Source: Onchidella celtica (Eukaryota > Mollusca > Gastropoda > Systellommatophora > Onchidiidae). Taken from it: a DNA stretch of 64,000 nucleotides. The notes below the pieces were generated by a model, which did no database searches, was not told where the DNA came from, and saw only the letters and a program-made list of their open reading frames with translations. Shown in pieces: positions 23,029 to 33,659 of this stretch (the stretch's first letter is position 1; the number at the start of each line of letters is the position of its first letter). The stretch is taken from assembly GCA_963931925.1 (NCBI GenBank), contig OZ007573.1, positions 43,592,624 to 43,656,623 of the forward strand, written 5' to 3'. A program made the translations under genes and the position numbers.

Positions 23029-26000
23029 CCCATAGGACTGAAAACCGTGAAGGGCTATTTTTTCGATTGTTTGTGCACAGAGACCGAAATGAACCTCCTC
23101 AACGGGCGTAAGTAAATTTGTCCTTTATATATTGTTACATATTTGTTTCCCCGTGTTAGAAATGTGTTTTATGTACTAAAAATCACATATTGTGAGGAAT
23201 TCCTTACGAGATCCGCACTTTTTGATAAAAAACCCTATATATTTTTTCGGTACTTATTAATTTTGTTAGTTTATCCAATTGTCATTGGAAAAAAAGCAAT
23301 GTTGGGGGCGTGAGGGTCTAGTCAGTTTGTATCAATGGGCGGTAGTCAGATTGACTACTCAGGCGAAAAGGGGCTGGGGTAGTTGTGTTAGTTTCTGGTC
23401 TTTGGCGCTTTGTCGGCAACAGTGCGGATCTCGTACGGAATTCCTTCCCACATATTAAAGTGGTGGTGAAAAGCACTCTGTCTTTAGCCCTCCTTTCCTT
23501 TGGCCCTTTGCAGCGCATGTGACTTGATTGTATGGGTAGAAAGATTTGAGTTGTGAAGATCCATCATTTTATCAGGCATTGTGTTCAACAAGGTCGCCAA
23601 TAATGTTTCAGAGTACCGGTATTTCAAGTGTGTAGAGGGGTATGCCCCTTCAATGAGGGAAAGCTAATTTGGTTGCTAATATTTGCATGGGATTTATGGA
23701 CAGTTTGTTTTCATTTATTTATTTATTTTATTCACCTCCATATTAATTACAATTTACACTATAATTGTAATTAGCAAATCGATTTCAATGAATGTCACCT
23801 TATATTATATATTCACAGCTGATGGTCTATTTTACAGTACAGGCATATTTGAGGCCAAAGTTAAACAACTTGGCCTTAAGTTGCCAGAATCTGATGATTC
23901 TTTAAAAGAAATCACAGTCGGAGGGTATGGTGTGGTGCATGGTGTCCTGTTTCAGGAGATTGATGGTAATTTAAGTTGATTTGTTCTTGTGTTTTTAATT
24001 TGGTATCGTAAGTTCATAATTTGCATCATTACACACTGACACATTTAGGAAAATAAACGACATGAAGAAAATTAAAATGTAGATACATGTTTTTTTTTTA
24101 ATATTATATTATCTGTTCAGGAATGATTATGCAGACACTTTGGCCAGCTATTCTGAAATTTGTAATTATTGAAAATATAATTTTCTACACATCAGCTTAC
24201 ATATTTCTTTACAACATTCATCATTAGAGCCTGTTGATATGACACATTTTGAGAAAATGTTGCCCTTAAAATGGTTATTAAGTTTTTAAGACACTTTAAT
24301 TTTTTTCCCTGTTTCAAAATCCAGGCTACTTATTTTCTTTTTTCCAAAAAATCTAGGACAAGTCGTGGACATACATGCGCCAGGTGATGATTCACCACCT
24401 CCCTCAACATCTGGGTCATCAGAATATAATAATGATACTGATGATACTAAGAAAAGTAAGTTAATAAGCACACAAAGCAAATCGCCATCATCATTCCACT
24501 ATCGTCTAAGTTGATCTTGGCAGTTTTGATTTTTTCGTTAAAATGTAGGAATGAGACAACGAATCAAAACAAAATTTTTACTGAAAGTTGCCTCTAAGCC
24601 TGCTGGTTTTAGTGAACACATTAGCTTAAAACCTCCAAAAATCGACTTAGGTGATTGCGGAATGACGCTGACGCAATGAGGGGTGGTGTGCCAAGATGTT
24701 TGCCAAGATAAAAGCCAGGCAGTTATTGTATTATGAAATTAAAAGAAAAAAGGAGGAAGTGTTTTTCTTGATGAAGTACAGGTACCTAAGGGTTCATTTA
24801 TTTAATGGTGTTCTAAAACATGAAACAAATGAAGATAGAAAATACCATTGAAATTCATGTTGACATACAACTCTTCAATTGCATGCATTTAATACTGTTT
24901 GCAGCAATAGTTACAAAATAGTTAATTATTAACTCAATATTACTTTCAGCTGTTCATCACAAAAAGGACAGATAAAATACATGTATTAACAGTAAGACCA
25001 CAACAAAGTCTATCACTGCTTTCAATCCAGATGAATTTTATTATTGTATGTACATGTAGATTCTTATGCAGCAGAAACATTTAAGCATTAGGTACCGTTC
25101 ACAAATGACGTCAGCTAAAATTTGGCCAAAAATGAACCCCACCTCCCCCCTTGTCATCTTTCCCATGGACACCCCCCCCCCCCGAAGTTGACGTCAACCA
25201 AATTGTACATTGTTTTTGACATCTAGATAGAACCCGTACACTTACAGGATGCATTTTATATACACCTTTTATATTTGATATTTATTTTAAATAAAAATAA
25301 AAACTATTGTATATAAAAGAATACAACAAAGAAATACCTGAACTGTCAAATTATTTATTAACAACTTTAACCAATCAAAATAATTGAAACAAACATAATT
25401 TTAGGCCAAGAAAATGTGGTCTATAATATTTTTTCTTCATTGGACTTTTCTTTTTCCCAACCTTTTAGAGAGCACCATGATTGATGTCAACTTTGTAAGG
25501 AACACCCCCCTCCCCCATGTCAACTTTTCACTGCCTCCCCCCCCCCCCCCCCGACCTAACGTCATTTGTGAACGGTCCCTTACGAGTAACATAGTGTTAT
25601 GGATGTATTACTAGATTGACATAATTAAAGATTTATGTGGCATATAATATATATAAAACAATTACGGTACATTTAGAGTTCTATGACTTACTTGCTCTTG
25701 GTTGTCAATGTCATCTTTTAGTTTTTCACAACCACCCCCACCCCAAACCACACAGACACACAAAAATACCCCCCCCCCCCCCCCAAAATAAAAAAAATAA
25801 ATCAATGATATATCCTCTACATGGTGCTACAAATAAGTATAATCATAGTTAAACTGATATAATTTTACACAAATGTATTTATGATAGGAAATGAAATTAG
25901 TACAGCTGAGTGTAAATTTCATTTTTTGTTTCTCATTCTTCAAGGTTGGACATCAGCAAAAGTGAAATTGCTGATCGATCTTTTCCAAAAACATCAAAAA

Positions 26001-27355
26001 GATTTCTGCAATCACATGCTGAAAAAAAAAGATGTTTGGCAGATGGTAGCCAGAGCATTAAATGAGAAAGGTGGCCAGAAGTTTACAGCAGATGAGGTGG
26101 ACAAGAAATGGCGAGGCTTGAAAGAGAGGTATTTTTTAAAAAATGACCTGTTCTACTCATCATCCCTAATTTTCACATTTTGATTTTTCAGGCAGTGATA
26201 CTGAACCTACATTTTATCACCTTTATTTTAAAAGCATATAAGCCATGGAGGGGTGAAAAATTGTTCCATGGCTGTTGATGATAATTCATCCCAAGCATTA
26301 TGCAACAGTTGGTTTTTATTTGGTTATAATAATAATAATCATAGAAATTTATGCTGTCAATCAATATCCAAATCTTAAAATCAACAAAATTTGACAAAAA
26401 TGTTTTGCGAGTGTGTGGATTCCACAGAACTGAATACCGGTATATAATGAACTAAAATTTGATCTAATATGCCATTGTTGCGTTCTGATCCATATATTGT
26501 TTAATCAACAACAAACAAAAAAAACAGAAAGAAAAAGGCAAGGGGGACTTCTCAGGTCAGGGGAGAACATCGATCTACCAGCCTATCCATCCTTTATGTA
26601 CAACAGCTGCTGTGTTCTCAAGCCCTGAGCAGAGAAATAAACAATTAAATTAAAACTTTATAGGGACAGATGTACACCGCCTGTTATTTCTTAGAGTAAA
26701 CTTTGCACTGCATGGCATATATTATATAACCATCTCTCTTTCTAGCATAAAAGTAACATATGCATGTAGTACATTTAGCAGACATAGTAACAATACTAAT
26801 CAAGAGCCATTTTTTTGTACCGTTCACCAGTAGGTATGTTCGAAAGTGCTTGGGGTGGGAAAGGAGTGAGTTGAAAGAAAGAAACAAACAAACAAACAAA
26901 AAATTACAGGAACACAATCTGCCACTCCTTCCTAATATCATTGAAACAACGTTATCTAACATTGCAGGTACAAGAAAATAAAAGACAGCAACAAGTTGAC
27001 TGGAAGAGGCAGATCAACTTGGGAGTACATGGATCTGCTGGCCCCAGTCTTGGAGAAAGACCCGGCGGTCAACCCGCCATGCATTATTTCTGCTGGGGCC
27101 AGTTTCAGTTTGGAGCTGATGGAAGAGAGACCAGCTGGAACAGCTGCTGCACCAGCCCCTAGCCAGAGCCAGAGCCAGACTCCGACTCCCTCAAGGAAGC
27201 GGAAGTCTGATATGCCTTCTTGGGCAGAGTCCTTCGTAAAGGACTCAAAAAAACAAAATAAAAAAATTCGGAAACAGCTGAAGCTGATAGCTCGGGAGGA
27301 GAGACGCAGGAACGACCTGTTTGAACAGTTCCTGACAACTATCACTGAGAAATAG
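23020..27355 (+). CDS. Myb/SANT-like DNA-binding protein of the Harbinger element, 5 exons
   Basis: Exons 23020-23107, 23819-23965, 24357-24455, 25945-26128 and 26968-27355 join in consistent phases to 906 nt, 301 residues plus TAG. The middle exon reads as a trihelix/Myb-SANT domain with spaced aromatic residues (SWTSAKVKLLIDLFQKH, VWQMVARALNEKG, FTADEVDKKWRGLKERYKKI; about residues 112-180). The N-terminal part (residues 30-78, GLFYSTGIFEAKVKQLGL) and an acidic Ser/Pro linker are unassigned. The C-terminal part has a Gln/Ser/Pro stretch, a basic patch (SRKRKSD) that could be a nuclear signal, and a charged helix ending in FEQFLTTITEK. The stop is followed by AATAAA at 27433. Such proteins accompany Harbinger transposases and bind the element ends. 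Exons 1-3 are less certain than 4-5. Confidence 0.82.
25088..25582. mobile_element. MITE with TTA target duplication, 489 bp
   Basis: Starts GGTACCGTTCACAAATGACG at 25091 and ends with the inverse, CGTCATTTGTGAACGGTCCC, at 25579 (one mismatch in 20). TTA flanks both ends, pointing to a PIF/Harbinger-type (TWA) MITE. C homopolymers of 13-15 nt lie near both ends. It sits in intron 3 of the Myb-like gene and so inserted after the larger Harbinger did. Confidence 0.88.
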
Positions 27356-27544
27356 TTTTCTCTTCCTCAGCTATCAGTTTCACAAGTTTCTGATTTTTTG
27401 CTAAACTGTATAGCCTATTTTTATATTTTGGAAATAAATATTTCATTTCATGCAGTAGGTCTAAATAGTTATTTCATTTCATGGTCAATGATCCCCCACA
27501 AAATGTATGTTATAACATTTTGTCTGTCACATGCAAACATTTGA

Positions 27545-27960
27545 TAAAAAAATTGAACAATTTGGGAAATATCAGAAAGGGTATACTAATAGATTAGATA
27601 TTCAGAAACACACTCAATTTATACATTATCAACTTAAAACTGATCTCAAAACAATTTAAGTATAATTTCTGATAGATTTTTTCCACAGCAAAAAAATCAA
27701 ATATTATATTATACATTCTTAAAACTTGCAATTGCAATTTACAAACACAATTTAGTTAGTACCAACATACTATTGTACATTCGCCAGTATGCAATATGCA
27801 TTGTGTGCATTCCCTGTAACAGCAGTCAAACACATCCTTATAAGTTATTAAAAAATATTTTGATCAATTTTGGAAAAATCAGAAATGGTGTAATAGATTA
27901 GATATTCAGAAACACATTATCAACTTAAGACTGATCTCAAAACAATTTCAGTATAATTTA
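27545..27960. repeat. Direct duplication about 110 bp, two copies
   Basis: About 27545-27670 and 27850-27960 share TAATAGATTAGATATTCAG, ACATTATCAACTTAA and CTGATCTCAAAACAATTT in order, with small indels. They lie between the two convergent Harbinger genes. Confidence 0.7.
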
Positions 27961-28244
27961 ACTTGTAAAGACTTCAACTCAGATTACAATAGGTTTACTA
28001 CCAGAAGTCCTTGCTAGAATTTAATGTAGTTTTAGCCATGCGTAAACCAGGAAGCCTAAAGGAAATTCAAACAATATCTACATGTGTACTGTGTGGTCCT
28101 GGTTATAGTTATAGTTGACGGGGCCTTTAAACCCAAACTCAAAGAATAATACAATATTTCTTATGAATATGATTGTGATAATCTTATATATTTTGCTTAT
28201 GATTATGACAATCTTATATATTTTTGCATGTTTGGAAACATAGA

Positions 28245-28366
28245 GTCAGTAGACCCATGCTCGTACAGGACCAGTGCTCGTACAGCACCATAGTCTCCAA
28301 TCCTTCCTAATAGATTTGTATAGTTCTGTACGAGCACTGGTTCTGTACGAGCATTGGTCTATTGAC
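28245..28366. repeat. 49-bp inverted repeat (hairpin) between convergent transposon genes
   Basis: Arms 28245-28293 and 28318-28366 pair at 43 of 49 positions around a 24-nt loop. Each arm contains GCTCGTACAG twice, so the hairpin is itself built from a short tandem motif. It lies about 200 bp beyond the 3' end of the transposase gene. It could act as a terminator, a double-stranded RNA source or a decayed nested MITE; the sequence alone does not decide. Confidence 0.85.
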
Positions 28367-28565
28367 CCTAAGTGTGAAATCATTTGAGCACAGGATGACA
28401 AAGAAATACATGTAATATACAATTCACCAATTCAGTGATAATACTTTTCAGATAATTATCTGAACCAGTAAATGGAACTGATGGGGTTAAAATGGTTGAA
28501 GCTGTGGTATTGATATTAGAGACTACCTATGATATGACATAATTTTCGATATTTAGAGTTAGACG

Positions 28566-30965
28566 TTACAAAATTGCGGCAATATCATCTCTTTTCTTAG
28601 CAGCAGATTTGTCTTGTCCACAATCTGCTGCTGCATCATCTAACTCTTGGATTCCTATGCTGGGAACTAACTCCTCCTCTATCCCTTCAAGAGAAAGGAT
28701 TACATTATGTATCACAGCACAACCAATAACCAGTTTTGCCATGAGAATGTCATCATGTGCTTCAAAAGACTTGAGGCGTCTAAATTTGCCCTTCAACAAA
28801 CCAATGCATCTTTCTACACAACTGCGTACTGACGAATGTACAATATTATACTTACTTTGGGCATCACTAGGATGCCCATTATCTCTATAAGGGGTCATAA
28901 TATATGATTCTAATGGATAAGCCGAATCACCCAAAACATGAAAATTGGACGGCAAAGACTGTAACTTCCCTGCCACGGAACTCTTTCGGAAGACACGAGC
29001 ATCATGCACAGATCCTGGGTGGCCAGTTGTGATGTCCAGAATCTTCAGATTGTTGTCACATACAATCTGGGCATGAAGGGCAGGGAAGCCTTTTCTGCAT
29101 ATATAAGCATCCCGCTTTTCTCCTGTTTTACCCATCATTGGGATGTATGTTCCATCAACACATCCAATCACCCCTGGGAATCTGTCAAATTGTTGGCTGA
29201 TGGCATGCCACTCAGGAATACTCTGAGGGAACTTGATCTGGGAACGGGCTATTTCTATCAGACCATCAGCAACATTTGATAGACACTAGTGGAGACTGCT
29301 TTTCCCCATTCCAAAGCGATCTGCTACACTTCGGAAGCTTTCTTTATTGCCCATGACCCAGAGGAAGCACATGAGCTTAGTCTCCACTGGGTGGACTTTA
29401 CCACTGACAAACGGTGACAAGAGGGATGCGAGCTCCTGTTGAAAGGAAAAATAAATTTATAATCACTTTGATGTCTTCTCATGGGAATTAAAAGCACAGA
29501 ATGTTCCAATAATATTATGTTCTCATTGTGCACAAAGCCATAATTATATCAGGCAAATGGAAAGGAAAATGTATTTGTTCAAATATAAAAATACATGTAT
29601 CACTAATTACTATTACTACATGTATTTTCATTCACAGTTTCATTCACATTGCATCAAACACTGATAATTTTACATGAAAATGCCATCTTAGACTAAACAG
29701 ATTCTAACTCAATTCCCCTTTGAATGGTTTGGGTTTGACCACTACTGAAATAGTGAAATGATGTTGAAAATGTCTATCTGACACAAAATTTTGCTCTGAA
29801 TATAATATATATTATTATTATTATATATAGGCCTATCTAATTTTATTTTCAATAGTTTACAACAACCAGTCAAAAGTACTTTATTATCCAAAATTATTGT
29901 ACCTGACTTAATAATAATAATAAGCACACATGGTGCATACTTCCAAGCTCCGAATATTTTTTTTTTTGTGAAACTGATGTATGCTATGAAAGTATTGTTG
30001 GAATAATGTGTCATCTCATATAATGTTTTGTCTCTGAAAAATGGTTTCTATAGCCTGTTAACGAGAGAAAATGATGAACAGTTATAAGGGGATCCTGATT
30101 AAAGAAAACAATCCTGTCCTAAATACACACTGCGCTGATAGTGATACGTTAATTAATTTGAGGGGAAGATCATAATACATCTGTAATATGTAGCCCCCCA
30201 CCCCCCAAAAAAAATAAAAATGGAACAAAGTAAATTTACTTGGAAATTAAGTGATTAACATGAAATATAAGTAAGCAAATTCAAATGGCATATCTACCAA
30301 ACAAGGTGGTATATATAACCATGATGATGGTTAAGTCTTTTCTTTTTTTTAGATTTGATTTAGATGATGAATGTCCATTGACTGATCTACCCCCTGGGCC
30401 CTGGGTTTATCCAAAACATTTTCACTTTTTTTCCAAAAAAAGCTTGATTAGGGCCTAATCAAAATCCCCTGATTGATCCTGTCTGTCCTGCCTAAGACTA
30501 AGACAGTGTCTGCCGAGATTAGGCACCAAAATCCACTTAGTAAAGATATAATCTAGAGATCTGGAAATAGATCCACACAGCATAATGAAATGCATAACGT
30601 AGCGTTAGTTCACACAGCAATATAAAGATAAGATAGATCTATATAGTGTGGTTACTGTAACTTTTTGGCACCCCTTTTATAATCTTACTCACCGAAAAAG
30701 TTGGTCTGTACATCCGAAAATGTTCCTTAAAGGTCTCATCCTTATAGCTTGGGACCGTAATGGTTGCATACCCCTCAATTCGCGTGGGGTTATCATCTCG
30801 TTCCTTCATGTCAGAAAAAAGGACAGCTATATTCTGTTTGGTATTTGACTCAGCAGTCAAGACAGGCTCCAATACACCAGCCAAAGACGGGCCATTACTG
30901 AGAAAATCCAAGGCACACAGTACTGAACGGTCAATTTTACCAGCGCCGCTGGCAGCGGTCGCCAT
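28566..30965 (-). pseudogene. HARBI1-like DDE transposase, 2 exons, one in-frame stop
   Basis: Exon 1 is 30965-30693 (91 codons from ATG, donor GTGAGT) and exon 2 is 29435-28566 (after a CTTTCAACAG acceptor), joining in phase 0. The product would be about 380 codons, normal for HARBI1-type nucleases. Exon 1 ends with the family signature EHFRMYRPTF; exon 2 has the helix-turn-helix stretch FRSVADRFGMGKSSLH, then the DDE domain: D185 (GCVDGTYI), D261 (GDSAYPL) and E299 (SCVERCIGLLKGKFRRLK). Codon 141 is TAG (29288-29286), directly after SSLH; no other stop or frameshift is seen. Readthrough or an alternative splice is possible, but a recent nonsense change is the simplest reading. The intron is 1257 bp. 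Confidence 0.88.
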
Positions 30966-31030
30966 TTTTGTTTACTTCAAAGCAGGCGCTCCGTTCAGTT
31001 GTCTGCCCGCTATTTCGACCTCGTTATCGC

Positions 31031-31080
31031 AAGCGCCTGGGCAGTCAAAGGTCAGGCTGCCAGCGTAACTGAACGGCCCT
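31031..31080 (-). repeat. Right terminal inverted repeat of the Harbinger element
   Basis: Ends AACTGAACGGCCCT, the exact inverse of the left 14 bp, followed by the CAG duplication. An extra direct CCGTTCAGTT copy lies just inside at about 30991. Confidence 0.9.
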
Positions 31081-31083
31081 CAG

Positions 31084-31860
31084 CTGTCTCTTGGCCTAGG
31101 CTCTGTCTGGGGTCTATGCAGTTTTCAGCAGTTGAAATTCGACGTAAAAGCAGGACACCGTCAATTTCGGTGTTTTGTGGCCAATTATTATTCTAAGATC
31201 TTCTTCCGCGTTTCTTTAGTGCGATCACTTGGAAGCAGTGTTTTGTTGTCTTTGTTGTTTACTTAGTTTATTTACCATTCGGAAACTTATGAACACTTTT
31301 GATAGAGTCCTAGAAATGAAGACGATGGTATTTTAAAAAATCGTATCATCAGATACGTAGCCTAATAAGAGAAGTACACGCTTTTTTCCACACAAGGATA
31401 AAATTAATGTTTCAACTGCACTTGCCTACATTTACCAATATTCTTCAACAAGACACTCAGCCCATGAAATATTGTATTTAAGCAATAAGGCAGAGGTAAT
31501 GACGGGACATTCTCAGAAACATACCAATATAAAAAGTTTTATTTTTTTCACCCTCACCCTTTGTGACCAGTGCAACATTTTCACAAAGGAGGAGAAGTAG
31601 AGTGCAGCTGTACAGATTTACTTATTCATTTACGTACATTTATAATAATTATGTCTCCATTTGCAGGTTTACTGACAACCCACTATTCTTAAGGTTTTAT
31701 GTCAGTGCCTTACAGTTGCATTGATAAGAATATACCTGTAGAAATCTTTCTTTCTCAGATGAATGAAAATCGGCTTTTCTAATATTATACTTTTGAATTC
31801 TATGTTTATGGCATTAAATCTTCAATTCAGCATTCCGAGTTGGGGATGCTATATAACAGT
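31084..31860. other. Spacer, no gene seen
   Basis: AT-rich unique-looking sequence between the Harbinger element and the foldback element. No open frame with recognisable content. Confidence 0.5.
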
Positions 31861-32267
31861 ACGAAATGTTATAAAAACCACAGAAAAAGCAAAGTCAAAA
31901 TATGGCAAAACGATAAAGTTGTATGTAGCAAAGCCTCACATAAGAAATAACATCGAAACGATACAATAAAACGCAAAGAAAAGGGGGAGACAAAACAAGA
32001 GTTCAGTCAAAAACCTTCTTCAAGAAAACAAAACAATAACAACAACCACAAAAATTAAAAGACAATAAACAAAATCAATTTTTCATTTTCTTTGTTTTTG
32101 TGTGTTGTGGTTATTTTTCTGTTTCCTGAAGAAGGTTTTTCATCAAAATATTGATTAGATTTCCCTTTTTCCTTGCTTTTTATTGCATTGTTTCGATATT
32201 ATTTCTTACGTGGGGCTATGCTACATACAACTTTTATCTTTTTGCCATATTTTGACTTTATAACAGT
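31852..32267. mobile_element. Foldback element with 9-bp target duplication
   Basis: The sequence from about 31884 to 32070 is repeated inverted from about 32258 back to 32095 at roughly four in five positions (AGTCAAAATATGGCAAAA, GTTGTATGTAGCA, AAGAAATAA, ATCGAAAC, AAAACCTTCTTCA in order), leaving almost no loop. TATAACAGT occurs on both sides (31852-31860 and 32259-32267), a probable 9-bp target duplication, as seen with Mutator-like elements. The left side has about 23 extra bases outside the matched arm. Non-coding. Confidence 0.7.
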
Positions 32268-33659
32268 GCACAATCCTGTGGCACATGATTAGTAATCAAG
32301 TGCCCATTGCTACCATACCTTAAATTACTATTGTTTTCTAATATCCTTTATCTGTGTGTATCTGGAAGTTCCTGTGAAGATTTGGAGTCTTGACAACTGT
32401 GTCCAATTAGAACATAAAAAGGAATCCACTGTCAACCATGAATAATCGTTGTTACTTTACATTTTCATGATCCAAGCCTGTAATTGCACAGGCATGCAGA
32501 AACATGACGGTGCATTTCACGGTGGTTCACACAAAATTAAGACAAAAACTGAACATGGCGCTTATTTGTATTGTTCCTCATAAAATGATGTGTGGGTATG
32601 CAGACTTGATCTGAATGGGAAAAGTGGGATGAGTGGAGTTCATGTCATGATGCACATTTGAGGACATGGAAATCAAAGAAAGATTATGATTGAAGGCCCT
32701 CTCTCTCTCTCTCTCTCTTTCTTTCTATCTGTGTGTGCATGGGCCAATGTATGAGTAAGTGTGCATGGGGGCAGCGGTGATAATGGAAGGAATGTGATAA
32801 ACCTGCCAAGTATGAAATATGGCGGAGTGGAATATGCCTATGTGGTGAACTAAACAAAAAGGATGAGGGAAGATTGAGCTATTTGAACAAAAGAGAAGGG
32901 ACTGACCTTAATACCAATGAAATACAAATGTGAGTCTCAAAAATGACAATAATTGTCTTATTTAAGTTGTATGTCAATACAACACAGATCAATAGGATTT
33001 CCTACACCAAAGCGACAATGGCATGAAGTCCGAACCTGAAGATTTAGGCAAGAATGATGTCATTCCTATAAGCAAACTTAGACCAGCCCTGTGCATTGGG
33101 TGGACTTAAGGTTGGAGGTTGAGATGGGATCCTAATCTCTAATCCTAATGCCCCAATTTCAATTATCTTGGGGAAACCAAACGTTTGGTTGACAGCACAA
33201 AAATTTGACAAGTCAGATGACAATCCGTGCCAGGTTATACAAATAGACAAAGACACACAAACATGTGATAGCTAACTTCCTCTAGTACTGTCATTCTCAC
33301 AGATGTAACCATAAGTTGATGTACAAAAAACTAAACCATAGAAGAGACTTCAAGCATGCAATCAAAATATTTTATTTATTTGTTTTCTCTGCTTATACAT
33401 TTTTGAGAAATTCCTTCTTGGAGAAAGGGAAGAAGTCAATGGCACTTCATCATATAGCATAACAATTATGTTTTACTTTCAAAAATACAAATTTTCATTT
33501 GTTCTGCAGCACTCACTCCAAGCCTGAAGATATTCACAATAAAAAGGACTTCACAGTTATAAAAGTAAACTAGACTGGATAGGTTAAACAGATCTAGCAA
33601 ATATCAAAATATCTCACAGGCTTTGATTTATTATCTTGAAGCATTAATTATATTATGCC
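32268..33659. other. Spacer, no gene seen; CT microsatellite
   Basis: Contains a CT run at about 32699-32722 and otherwise no recognisable gene, RNA or repeat. Confidence 0.5.

Larger units (their letters stand above)
22878..31083. mobile_element. PIF/Harbinger DNA transposon, 8200 bp, CAG target duplication
   Basis: Ends are inverted copies: the left begins AGGGCCGTTCAGTT at 22881 and the right ends AACTGAACGGCCCT at 31080. The first 14 bp match exactly, followed by about 35 bp of looser inverted similarity. A 3-bp CAG flanks both sides (22878-22880 and 31081-31083). Inside are the two genes diagnostic of the superfamily: a Myb/SANT-like DNA-binding gene on plus and a HARBI1-like DDE transposase gene on minus, converging on each other. 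In known Harbingers the Myb-like protein is needed for transposase import and DNA binding. The ends are GC- and CpG-rich against an AT-rich interior. A TTA-flanked MITE has inserted in a Myb-gene intron. The transposase carries one in-frame stop, so this copy may be recently inactivated. Confidence 0.93.
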
